A stretch of DNA of 11,615 nt, taken from the NCBI GenBank assembly GCA_964349515.1, contig CAYGHG010000082.1, positions 1-11,615 on the forward strand, given 5' to 3'. Position 1 is the first letter of the stretch. Every line of letters starts with the position of its first letter. The translations under genes were made by a program, and so were the position numbers. The DNA is from CAYGHG01 sp964349515 (GTDB lineage: Bacteria; Oederibacteriota; PGYV01; CAYGHG01). Of this stretch, positions 1 to 7,503 are shown in pieces. The notes beneath the pieces are model-generated. The model saw nothing but the letters and a program-made list of their open reading frames with translations, ran no database searches and was not told the origin of the DNA.

Positions 1-71
1 GTTCCAAGGGGCGGGAGCAGGTAAGGGAGCATAAACCACAACATATTGTATAAAAACATAAAAAAAACGGG

Positions 72-99
72 TTGACATACCAATAGCGTGTTGTATACT
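72..99 (+). promoter_or_regulatory. Sigma-70 type promoter of nrdJ
   Basis: A perfect -35 box TTGACA (72-77) is followed after 16 bases by TATACT (94-99, one mismatch to TATAAT). Transcription should begin near 106 and give a leader of roughly 36 bases before the ATG at 142. This placement argues against the upstream in-frame GTG at 88, which lies between the two boxes. The leader is far too short to hold a cobalamin riboswitch, although the enzyme needs adenosylcobalamin. Prediction from sequence only. Confidence 0.75.
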
Positions 100-131
100 T
101 ATCCGCCAAATTGTGAAAGGTTAAAAAAAAC

Positions 132-136
132 GGAGG
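132..136 (+). promoter_or_regulatory. Ribosome binding site deciding the nrdJ start
   Basis: GGAGG sits five bases before ATG 142. No comparable site precedes the GTG at 88, so translation is placed at 142. Confidence 0.8.
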
Positions 137-141
137 AATCC

Positions 142-2375
142 ATGAATAAAAACAATACAGTCAAACCCTTGCTTTCTGAAAATGCTCTTACGGTTTTGAA
201 AAAAAGATACTTCAAAAAGAATGACAAAGGCGAGCCTTCTGAGACTGCCGAAGAGATGTTTGAGAGGGTGGCGGTAAATATAGCAAAGGCGGACGAACTC
301 TACGACAGCATCGCCGCCGCTGAAAAAACATCGGTTGAATTCTACAATCTTATGGCGTCGCTTGAGTTTCTGCCGAACTCTCCCACGCTTATGAATGCGG
401 GGCGCGACCTCCAGCAGCTCGCCGCCTGTTTTGTACTGCCTGTGGAGGATTCCATAGAGGGGATTTTTGAAGCTATAAAAAATGCGGCCCTCATACACAA
501 GAGCGGCGGCGGCACCGGGTTTTCTTTTTCGCGGCTAAGGCCGAACCGTGACAAGGTAAAGACTACAAGCGGCATATCATCGGGGCCTGTTTCCTTTATG
601 AAGGTTTTCAATGCCGCTACAGAAGCGGTAAAGCAGGGAGGGACGAGGCGCGGCGCAAATATGGGAATACTGCGCGTTGACCACCCGGATATAAGGGAAT
701 TCATAACCTGCAAGGCGGATAATCTGGAAATAACAAATTTCAACATTTCCGTCGCCATCACCGAGAAATTTATGGAAGCTGTGAAAAAGGGCGTTAAGTA
801 CGACCTGCTAAACCCGCGTGACGGCAAAAAAGCAGGCGAGGAGGACGCAAAAGAAATATTTGAAATGATTGTCGATTATTCGTGGAAGAACGGCGACCCG
901 GGAATTATCTTTTTGGACAGGATAAACCGCGACAACCCCACCCCGCACATAGGCGAGATGGAATCCACAAACCCCTGCGGAGAGCAGCCCCTGCTCCCCT
1001 ATGAAGCGTGTAATTTGGGGTCGATAAACCTTTCTCTTATGGTAAGGGAAGATAAGAGCGTGGATTATGACAGGTTAAAAAGAGTAATCCATTCGTCTGT
1101 TCATTTTCTTGACAATGTCATAGATATGTCCAAATACCCGCTGCCTCAGATAACCGACATGGTGCGTGGCAACAGGAAAATAGGCCTTGGAATCATGGGC
1201 TGGGCAGACATGCTGCTGCAGATGAAAATCTCATATGCTTCTTCGGAAGCAGTCAAGTTGGGCGAGGAAATAATGAAGTTTATCAGGGATGAAGCGGGAA
1301 AAAAATCCGTGGAGCTTGCAGAGAAAAGGGGTGTGTTCCCGAACTACAAAGGTTCTGTATATGATAAAAAAGGGATAAAAATCAGGAATGCGACGCTTAC
1401 GACTATTGCGCCGACAGGCACGCTTTCCATGATTGCCGGATGCTCGTCCGGCGTTGAGCCTGTTTTCGCGGTGGCTTACACCAAAACCGTAATGGACAAC
1501 GACAAGCTGCCGGAGGTCAACAAATATTTTCTGGAGGCTGCAAAAGACGGCGGATTTTACACCGACAAGCTCATGATGAAAGTGGGGGAAGAGGGGCACA
1601 TTGCACACATAGCCGAGATACCGGAGGCGGTAAGAAAGGTTTTTGTGACCGCCCATGATATAGCGCCCGAGTGGCATGTAAAGATGCAGGCCGCATTTCA
1701 GCGCTGTACTGATAACGCAGTTTCGAAAACGGTGAACTTTGGCAACGACGCGACAAAGGAAGATATAAAAAGGGTATATGAACTGGCGTATGAAACAGAC
1801 TGTAAGGGCGTGACTATTTACCGCGACGGCTCGCGCGACGCACAGGTGCTGACAGTTTCGGTATCTGATAAAACCCCTGCAGCGGGCGGAGGCGCTCAGG
1901 CGGTCCGGCTCCAGGACATAGAACCGAGGAAAAGGCCTGATGTCACCTACGGCAAGACCATAAAGATGAAGACAGGCTGCGGTAATCTTTATGTGACCAT
2001 AAATGAAGATGCAGAGGGAATCTGCGAAGTTTTCGCGGCAATGGGAAAATCAGGAGGGTGCGCCTCTGCCCAGTCAGAGGCCATAAGCCGCCTGGTGTCA
2101 ACCGCTCTCAGGGCTCACGTGAGGCCTGAGTCAATAGTAAAGCATCTGAGAGGAACCCGCTGTCCTGCGCCGGCGTGGCAGGAGGGCGGCATAGTAATGT
2201 CGTGCCCTGACGCCATAGGGATTGCGCTTGAAAAGTACATACACGGCAAGGAAAATTCGGGTGAAAAATTTGTTTTTAAAAATACAACCGGGCAAAAAAC
2301 ACTGGGGGAAACATGCCCGGAATGCGGTACCACACTCGAACACGAGGGCGGCTGTAACGTATGCCGTGTGTGCGG
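142..2375 (+). CDS. nrdJ: Adenosylcobalamin-dependent (class II) ribonucleoside-diphosphate reductase, 3' end in assembly gap
   Basis: Reduces ribonucleotides to deoxyribonucleotides in the cytoplasm, using a thiyl radical generated from adenosylcobalamin. Numbering from ATG 142, the active-site set is complete. Asn277, Cys279 and Glu281 lie in the NPCGEQ motif; Cys279 is the presumed thiyl-radical cysteine. Cys96 (AACFVLP) and Cys290 (YEACNLG) match the redox pair. The 11-residue spacing from Cys279 to Cys290 equals that of the Thermotoga maritima enzyme. The PTGT motif, the CKGVTIYRDGSR segment, a TSCPD domain (about 598-703) and a C-terminal CPECG...CNVCRVCG zinc-ribbon-like tail follow. 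No N-terminal ATP cone is apparent, as expected for many NrdJ. The protein is readable for 744 codons, then runs into 100 Ns. Family members end a few residues after this cysteine-rich tail, so little is missing. Reading in frame through the gap would end at TAA 2521-2523, but that stretch does not look like NrdJ. Confidence 0.95.
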
Positions 2376-2475
2376 NNNNNNNNNNNNNNNNNNNNNNNNN
2401 NNNNNNNNNNNNNNNNNNNNNNNNNNNNNNNNNNNNNNNNNNNNNNNNNNNNNNNNNNNNNNNNNNNNNNNNNNN
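2376..2475. other. Assembly gap of 100 Ns
   Basis: Exactly 100 unknown bases, the usual placeholder for a scaffold gap of unknown length. It removes the nrdJ stop codon and an unknown amount of the following intergenic DNA. Any reading frame drawn across it is unreliable. Confidence 0.97.
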
Positions 2476-2537
2476 CAATGCCTAATGCGGCTATTCGAAA
2501 TGCCTGTGACACGCCGCAAATAAGTGCGCGGGTTTTT

Positions 2538-2563
2538 GGAAGGTTGGAGGGCTGGAAGGCTGG
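2538..2563. repeat. Degenerate octamer tandem repeat
   Basis: Three consecutive 8-bp units, GGAAGGTT, GGAGGGCT and GGAAGGCT, plus a trailing GG, form a purine-rich block. It lies in the intergenic stretch between the gap and the response regulator gene. No gene, tRNA or convincing promoter was found in 2476-2713. Confidence 0.7.
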
Positions 2564-2713
2564 TAAATATAGAAACAACCTGAAGAGGGGGGGTGGCAAT
2601 GAGCGAAACAGAGCAGATGTGATATCGCCTCCGCGAACCGGCTATTCGTCTGAAAACGGATTTTTCCCCTATTTCCAAAAGAGTTTTTATGGTATATTTC
2701 TTATATAAACTAC

Positions 2714-2720
2714 AGGGGAG
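2714..2720 (+). promoter_or_regulatory. Ribosome binding site deciding the receiver start
   Basis: AGGGGAG lies five bases before ATG 2726. The alternative in-frame GTG at 2720 overlaps this site and is therefore unlikely to be the start. Confidence 0.75.
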
Positions 2721-2725
2721 TGTAT

Positions 2726-3151
2726 ATGGGAAAACTGGGATACAGCATACTTCTTGTGGAGGATAATCCGGGGCACGCCAAGCTTACCATGCTCGGATTG
2801 AATGAATCTGTTAGAGCCGCTGCAATACATCACGCGAAAAACGGCGAAGAAGCGGTAAGTTTTCTTAATGAAAACAGGGATTCGGGAGGGAAAGAGGCTC
2901 GGCCCGACCTTATACTTCTTGACCTGCGGATGCCCAGGATGGACGGGTTCGAAGTTCTCTCTGAAATAAAAAATGATCCAAAACTCAGAAACATACCTGT
3001 AATTGTGCTCACAACTTCCGAATCTGAAAATGACAAACGCCGTGCATTTGAACTAAAGGCGGATGATTATCTCGTAAAATCAACCGATTACTGCGAATTC
3101 AGGGACCTGCTCAAAGAAAAAGTTGAAAAATGGGGCGGCCGGGCATTATGA
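2726..3151 (+). CDS. Stand-alone receiver-domain response regulator (Rcp1/CheY-like)
   Basis: A 141-residue single-domain receiver with no output domain, so it probably acts by protein-protein contact or as a phosphate carrier. Visible landmarks: the acidic pocket in LLVEDNP (Glu12, Asp13), phosphoacceptor Asp66 in LILLDLRMP, the switch threonine Thr96 in VLTTSES and the conserved Lys118 in YLVKST. The VEDNP...IKNDPKLRNIPVIVLT layout is that of the Rcp1 family, which commonly pairs with PAS- or phytochrome-type kinases. The residue after Lys118 is Ser rather than the usual cis-Pro, a modest departure. The stop overlaps the kinase start as ATGA at 3148-3151, so the two are translationally coupled. 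The downstream kinase is the obvious partner. That pairing is inferred from gene order. Confidence 0.92.
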   Translation: MGKLGYSILLVEDNPGHAKLTMLGLNESVRAAAIHHAKNGEEAVSFLNENRDSGGKEARPDLILLDLRMPRMDGFEVLSEIKNDPKLRNIPVIVLTTSESENDKRRAFELKADDYLVKSTDYCEFRDLLKEKVEKWGGRAL

Positions 3152-6100
3152 GCAGGGCAATTATGCAGAAACTATACAGAAAAACCTGCCTGGCAGTTCT
3201 TTTTGCAGGGATTATCATTTCGGTGCTTGCCCTTAAAGGGCAGTACCGCTCAAATGAAGCGCAGTTCAGGGTAAAATTTGAAAAGGACGCATATATACGC
3301 TCGGAAATAATAAAGAGGCATTTTGAAAACTCCGTAAACAACCAGCTTCTGCTCAGGGCGTTTTTTGAGAATTCCGACGAAGTGACTGCCCCTGAATTTT
3401 TAAGTTTCTGTTCTGTCCTCTCCCAAAACGGGCACTCCCACAGGTATCTGTGGGCCCCGGAAAAAAACGGAACATATAACATTAATTATGCGTACCCTTC
3501 CGGAATGCTGAAGGAATATATGGAAAAACACTCTGTATGTTTTGATGAAATTAAAAAGATGGATTTTACTTCAATGAAAGAAAAAATAGTTTCCGGGTAC
3601 TGCGGCGGCGGGGACATTAGGTTTATGTCCGGCGTGAAAACAGGGGACGGCGTACGGGGTGTTATCATCACGACGATAAGCATTGAGTATCTTGTCAGGC
3701 AGGCGCTGGAGCCCATGCCGATGATAAACATGCCTGTACATATTTATTACGATTCAGCCGGAGAAAGCCTGGAAGTTTACGAGTGGAAGCCGAGGCTGCC
3801 GGGCGGGGAGCCCAAGTATTTTTTTCCGTTTGTACCGGGCGGAGTTGTGTATGAAAATGATTTTAAAGCCGGAAGCGGGACGCTGAGGATAGCCATAAAG
3901 CCCGGGGCGGAATATGTGAAGAGGAATTTTCCGGTGAATCATATTGCACTGTTCGGATTCCTGCTGGTTTTGTCGGTTTTGTCCGCGTATGCCGTCAATA
4001 AAGTGGTAAAGGCGCGTGAAACCGCTGAGGCCGCGGCAAGGGAAACAGGGAAAAAACTGTCGGAACTCACGGAGGATTTTGAGAGGTTTTTTGAGATTGC
4101 AAATGACATGTTTGCCTTTGCCACTACAGAGGGCAGCTTCATAAAGGTGAGCCGTGAATGGGAAAGGGTGCTCGGTTATAAAACGGAAGAATTAAACGGG
4201 AAAGCTTTTCTTGACTATGTCCACCCTGAAGATATTGAAGAGACAAAAAAAACCATGTCTGTCCTGGCGCAAAGAAAACCTGTAATGAATTTTGTGAACC
4301 GATACAGGTGCAAAGACGGCGGTTACAGGTATATAGAGTGGCGTTCGGTGGCTCCGGAGGGAAAACTGATATATGCCTCGGCAAGGGATATAACTGAGAG
4401 AAAAAATTATGAAAAGGCACTGGAGGAAAGAGAATACTGGCTGAAAGAATCGCAGAAGGCGGGAAAAATAGGCTCATACAGTTTTGATATACAAGGGGAC
4501 TCCTGGTACTGTACCGAGGCTCTTGACTCTATTTTCGGGACAGAAAAGAATTACCCTAAAACATTTAAAAGCTGGGATGAACTGCTGTTTAAAGACGATA
4601 GGGGGATGATGAACGCCTATTTCGAAACGCTGCTTGAAAAAAAAGGCTCCGAGCCGTTTAACAGAGAATACAGGATAAAGAGAAAGTCAGACGGCGCGGT
4701 GAGGTGGGTTTATGGCAGGGGGGATTTTATTGTAAACAAGGGCGTTGTGGAAAAAATGATAGGCACGATTTCGGACGTAACAGAGCAGGTGGAGGCGAGG
4801 CTCGCGCTTAAGTCTTCGGAAGAGCTGTATAACAGCCTTGTCGAAACAGCCCACGACCTGATCTGGCGTTGTGACTCGCAGGGAAGGTATATTTATGTAA
4901 ATAAAGCATGGGAAGAGGCGCTTGGTTTCACGGTGGCTGAAATAACAGGAAAAAAATTCACGGATTTTATGGATTCCGAGCAGGCAGGGCGTGATACTGA
5001 AACGTTCGCAAAAATAATCTCGGAAGAGGGGCATGTTTACGGGTACGAAACCAGCCACAGGCGCAAAGACGGCACGGCCGCGAACCTGGTTTTCAACGCG
5101 TTAGCTGTAAAGGACTCCGCGGGCAATGTGACAGGAACGCAGGGTACGGCTCAGGACATAACCCTTAGGAAAAAAGCGGAAGAAAAGCTGGTTGAGAGCG
5201 AGCGCAAGCTGCGCTCACTCGTTGACGGCATGGCTGAGGGGGTGGCCATGCACGAATATATTTTTAAAGACGGCACGCCTGTTGATTACAGGATAGTTGA
5301 TGTCAATAAAAGTTATGAAAAGATACTTTCCGTTGATAAGAAAAAAATAACCGGAAAAACATCAGCCGAAGCTTACGGCACGGGCGAACCGCCTTATATG
5401 AAAGAGTTTTTAAAACCTTATGAGACCGGAGCCCACTACATATTTGAAACATATTTCCAGCCTATGGACAGGTATTTTTCAATATCTGTGGCACCTTGGG
5501 GAGACAAGGGTTTCGCGACCATATTTAGCGACATAACCTCCAGAAAAAAATCCGAGGAGGAGCGCGAAAGCATGATACGCGAGCTGGAGGCAAAAAACGC
5601 CGAAATGGAGAGTTTTCTCTATACTGTCTCCCACGATTTAAAGACGCCCCTTGTCACGGTTTCCGGGTTTTCCTCGCTTCTGGAATTGAAACTGGAGGGG
5701 CGGCTCGGGGAGGAAGAAAGGGAGTTTTTAGGGCTTATTAAAACTTCCGTGTCGTCAATGAACGGGCTTTTAGACGGGGTGCTTACGGTATCGCGGGCGG
5801 GCAGGCTGATTTCCACTGAGAAAAACGTAAGAATGTCAGAAGTCATAAAAGACGCGATAAAAGTTTCAAACGGCGTGCTGAAAAGTCGCGGCGCCGTGAT
5901 ACGCGTGGTACAGGCCAAAGGCGCGCCTCTTGACCCTGTGTTTGAGGGAGACAGGAAAAAACTCTCCGAGGTTTTCCAAAACCTGATAACAAACGGGGTG
6001 AAGTTTGTGCCTGAAAACGTAAAACCTGAAATTGAAATAGTGATAGAGCAAGACGCGTCAGGCGGCACGCCGGTTTACTGCGTAAAGGACAACGGCATCG

Positions 6101-6279
6101 GGATAGAGCCGAAATATCTGTCAAAGGTGTTTGGGCTGTTTGAGAGGCTTGACGACTCGGTGGAAGGGACAGGGATAGGGCTCGCAATAGTAAAAAGAAT
6201 AATAGAGCTGCACGGCGGCAGGGTATGGGCGGAGTCGGAAGGGAAAGGGAAGGGGAGTGTGTTTAAATTTAAAATCTGA
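3148..6279 (+). CDS. Membrane-bound CHASE/multi-PAS sensor histidine kinase
   Basis: A 1043-residue sensor kinase, probably the phosphodonor for the receiver just upstream. TM1 (about 13-29) and TM2 (about 265-286) bracket an extracytoplasmic domain of some 230 residues. Its pattern, with FFENSDEV near the start and a later RYLWAPE segment, resembles CHASE. Four PAS units follow, each closed by a PAC-type motif: about 306-428 (ARDITERK), 430-548 (TISDVTEQ), 562-676 (AQDITLRKK) and 688-801 (FSDITSRKK). The HisKA H-box has His829 in SHDLKTPL. The HATPase_c part shows the N-box (Asn945, Asn949 in QNLITNGVKF), G1 (Asp981 in DNGIGI) and G2 (GTGIGLAIV from 1007). All residues needed for autophosphorylation are present. 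There is no attached receiver or HPt domain. I chose ATG 3148, which overlaps the previous stop, over the in-frame ATG 3130. The ligand is unknown, and the CHASE assignment is less certain than the kinase core. Confidence 0.93.
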   Translation: MSRAIMQKLYRKTCLAVLFAGIIISVLALKGQYRSNEAQFRVKFEKDAYIRSEIIKRHFENSVNNQLLLRAFFENSDEVTAPEFLSFCSVLSQNGHSHRYLWAPEKNGTYNINYAYPSGMLKEYMEKHSVCFDEIKKMDFTSMKEKIVSGYCGGGDIRFMSGVKTGDGVRGVIITTISIEYLVRQALEPMPMINMPVHIYYDSAGESLEVYEWKPRLPGGEPKYFFPFVPGGVVYENDFKAGSGTLRIAIKPGAEYVKRNFPVNHIALFGFLLVLSVLSAYAVNKVVKARETAEAAARETGKKLSELTEDFERFFEIANDMFAFATTEGSFIKVSREWERVLGYKTEELNGKAFLDYVHPEDIEETKKTMSVLAQRKPVMNFVNRYRCKDGGYRYIEWRSVAPEGKLIYASARDITERKNYEKALEEREYWLKESQKAGKIGSYSFDIQGDSWYCTEALDSIFGTEKNYPKTFKSWDELLFKDDRGMMNAYFETLLEKKGSEPFNREYRIKRKSDGAVRWVYGRGDFIVNKGVVEKMIGTISDVTEQVEARLALKSSEELYNSLVETAHDLIWRCDSQGRYIYVNKAWEEALGFTVAEITGKKFTDFMDSEQAGRDTETFAKIISEEGHVYGYETSHRRKDGTAANLVFNALAVKDSAGNVTGTQGTAQDITLRKKAEEKLVESERKLRSLVDGMAEGVAMHEYIFKDGTPVDYRIVDVNKSYEKILSVDKKKITGKTSAEAYGTGEPPYMKEFLKPYETGAHYIFETYFQPMDRYFSISVAPWGDKGFATIFSDITSRKKSEEERESMIRELEAKNAEMESFLYTVSHDLKTPLVTVSGFSSLLELKLEGRLGEEEREFLGLIKTSVSSMNGLLDGVLTVSRAGRLISTEKNVRMSEVIKDAIKVSNGVLKSRGAVIRVVQAKGAPLDPVFEGDRKKLSEVFQNLITNGVKFVPENVKPEIEIVIEQDASGGTPVYCVKDNGIGIEPKYLSKVFGLFERLDDSVEGTGIGLAIVKRIIELHGGRVWAESEGKGKGSVFKFKI

Positions 6280-6290
6280 TTTTAAGTTTT

Positions 6291-6362
6291 GAAGACAGAA
6301 GACAAAAGACATAAGTAAGAACAAACGAAAATGTTTTTATCTTTACTTTTGTCTTCTGTCTT
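6291..6362. repeat. Inverted pair of degenerate heptamer arrays (possible terminator hairpin)
   Basis: The left arm reads in 7-bp steps from 6291: GAAGACA, GAAGACA, AAAGACA, TAAGTAA. The right arm carries the same words on the other strand. A 17-bp perfect complement pairs 6292-6308 with 6346-6362 across a 37-base spacer. It follows the kinase stop by 12 bases, and its right arm ends in a short T run (6361-6364), so it may end the kinase transcript. The stem is AT-rich for a classical intrinsic terminator. Confidence 0.7.
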
Positions 6363-6367
6363 TTGGC

Positions 6368-6396
6368 TTGTTAACACTTGTCTTGTAATGTATAAT
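6368..6396 (+). promoter_or_regulatory. Candidate sigma-70 promoter for the PilZ pair
   Basis: A perfect -10 TATAAT (6391-6396) lies 17 bases after TTGTTA (6368-6373, four of six matches to TTGACA). Transcription would start near 6403, about 20 bases before ATG 6423. It lies just beyond the inverted repeat, consistent with a new transcription unit. Confidence 0.6.
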
Positions 6397-6422
6397 CCTT
6401 TAAAAAATATGGGGTGGATGTG

Positions 6423-6881
6423 ATGGATGAACAAATGATAACTGCTGAGGCGAAGTTTCCCAACGAGAAAAGGGTTTACCCGAGGATTCCTCTTAATTCA
6501 AGCGTGCGCTACCGCGTACTCGGCGGCGAGGAACTGGACAGGGCGATGCACCGCTATTTTGACGCTGATAAAATTCTGGCGGAAAAGCATATTGAAACCG
6601 AAACCGTAAACGTGTCAAAAGAAGGCATGCTCATGTATACCAACGAGGAAATCCCGCTGAAAAGCATGCTTGCGGTGAACTTGTATATCGCCGTGCCGGG
6701 GATTTCGTGCAACTGCAAAGCCCTCGGCGAGGTAGTGCGCAGGGAAAAGGAAACGGAAAATGAACGCTACGGGTATAAGGTGGCGGTGAGATTTCATAAA
6801 ATTGTCCACCACAACCTTAAAAGCTACAAGTATCTTGATTTGCCCGACCTGCTAAACATCAAAGAAATTCCTCAGGCTTAA
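6423..6881 (+). CDS. PilZ domain protein (first of a tandem pair)
   Basis: A 152-residue soluble protein that is essentially one PilZ domain, the family that binds cyclic di-GMP. Both ligand motifs are present: Arg17-x3-Arg21 (RVYPR) and Asn63-x-Ser65-x2-Gly68 (NVSKEG). About 41 residues separate them, longer than the usual spacing. The extra, charged segment (about 34-60) probably forms a helix between the first strands. A CxC pair (Cys96, Cys98) sits in a later predicted strand. The target is unknown. PilZ proteins typically act on motility, polysaccharide synthases or transcription factors, and the window has a sugar-nucleotide enzyme downstream. Start ATG 6423 is five bases after GGGGTGG (6411-6417); upstream in-frame GTGs at 6414 and 6420 overlap or crowd that site. 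No diguanylate cyclase or phosphodiesterase is present in the window. Confidence 0.88.
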   Translation: MDEQMITAEAKFPNEKRVYPRIPLNSSVRYRVLGGEELDRAMHRYFDADKILAEKHIETETVNVSKEGMLMYTNEEIPLKSMLAVNLYIAVPGISCNCKALGEVVRREKETENERYGYKVAVRFHKIVHHNLKSYKYLDLPDLLNIKEIPQA

Positions 6882-6892
6882 GGCGGATATCG

Positions 6893-7354
6893 GTGGAGTT
6901 CAGGGAAGAGAAAAAGGAAGCGGATCTTTTAATACCACAGGAGCGCAGGGATTATCCGAGGATAGCAATAAGCGTACACGTGAAGTACAGGATTCTTCAG
7001 AACGACCCGTCTGACAGGGAACTGGTAAAGAAATTTGACCCTGAAAAGATATTTGAGCAGGCAGGAAGCGCCACCATGGTCAATATTTCAAGTTCAGGGC
7101 TTCTGATGTATGCCCCTGAAGAAATCCCCGAGAAAAGTTTTGTTGCGGTCAGTATGTACCTTCCCCTTCCGGGGTTATCGTGTTCGTGCAGGGTTTTGGG
7201 GGAATGTGTGCGTTGTATCAAAGAAGATGACCGGTACAGTATAGGGCTGCAATTCCTCAAAGTCCTTCACCACGACCTGAATCAGTTTAAATACATGGCT
7301 CTAAAAGACCTGCTTGAAATAAACAGGGAGCCATATAAACCGCTTGATAAATAA
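6893..7354 (+). CDS. PilZ domain protein (second of a tandem pair)
   Basis: A 153-residue paralogue of the preceding gene, 11 bases downstream and surely cotranscribed. It starts at GTG 6893, with GGCGG (6882-6886) six bases ahead. The cyclic di-GMP motifs are intact: Arg19-x3-Arg23 (RDYPR) and Asn64-x-Ser66-x2-Gly69 (NISSSG). It shares with its neighbour the long segment between those motifs, the LMYxxEEIPxKS stretch, the PGxSCxC block (Cys97, Cys99) and the C-terminal HHxLxxxKYxxLxDLLxI tail. The two therefore arose by local duplication and share one architecture. They differ most at the N-terminus and in the inserted segment, which suggests different partners or ligand affinities. That functional split is inference. 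Confidence 0.88.
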   Translation: MEFREEKKEADLLIPQERRDYPRIAISVHVKYRILQNDPSDRELVKKFDPEKIFEQAGSATMVNISSSGLLMYAPEEIPEKSFVAVSMYLPLPGLSCSCRVLGECVRCIKEDDRYSIGLQFLKVLHHDLNQFKYMALKDLLEINREPYKPLDK

Positions 7355-7448
7355 ACCGTATAAAATAGTAAAAGTGTCATAAAAAAAATACAATCCATGA
7401 AAGGCCTTTAAATAAAGGGCAAATCAAAACAAAAAAAACCGTATAACC

Positions 7449-7477
7449 TTGCCCCGCAGCGTTTATTCTGATATTAT
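7449..7477 (+). promoter_or_regulatory. Candidate sigma-70 promoter for the sigma-54 activator gene
   Basis: TTGCCC (7449-7454, four of six) and TATTAT (7472-7477, five of six) are separated by 17 bases. The start would be near 7484, about 20 bases before ATG 7504. The rest of 7355-7448 is A-rich and holds no gene. Confidence 0.5.
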
Positions 7478-7503
7478 TAGTGTAGAAAATTTCCGGAGGG
7501 AAA

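Noticed and set aside
1..71. Possible end of an upstream gene, or a NrdR box (ACAA-CATA-TTGT at 38-49)
   Set aside because: Short open frames end at TAA within the first 50 bases but are too short to recognise. The palindrome only loosely resembles a NrdR box, and no second box lies at the expected distance downstream.
1..141. Cobalamin riboswitch before nrdJ
   Set aside because: The predicted transcript leader is about 36 bases, and no B12-box-like conserved core is visible.
2476..2523. Continuation of nrdJ after the gap, or a tRNA T-arm (TTCGAA at 2493)
   Set aside because: The in-frame peptide after the Ns has no resemblance to the NrdJ tail. The flanking bases around TTCGAA do not form a five-base-pair T stem, and no acceptor or CCA end is visible.
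2640..2710. Promoter for the receiver-kinase operon
   Set aside because: Several TATA-like words (2693-2698, 2704-2709) exist, but none has a -35 box at an acceptable spacing; the best has only 15 bases.
3190..3208. Sigma-54 promoter-like TGGCA...TTGCA
   Set aside because: Spacing between the GG and GC elements is one base too long, and the site lies inside the kinase coding sequence.
6364..6383. Sigma-54 promoter-like TTGGC...CTTGT before the PilZ pair
   Set aside because: The elements are about three bases too far apart and the GC element is absent; a sigma-70 promoter fits better.
7404..7420. Hairpin CCTTT-AAAT-AAAGG as a terminator after the PilZ pair
   Set aside because: Only five base pairs and no following T run on the + strand.
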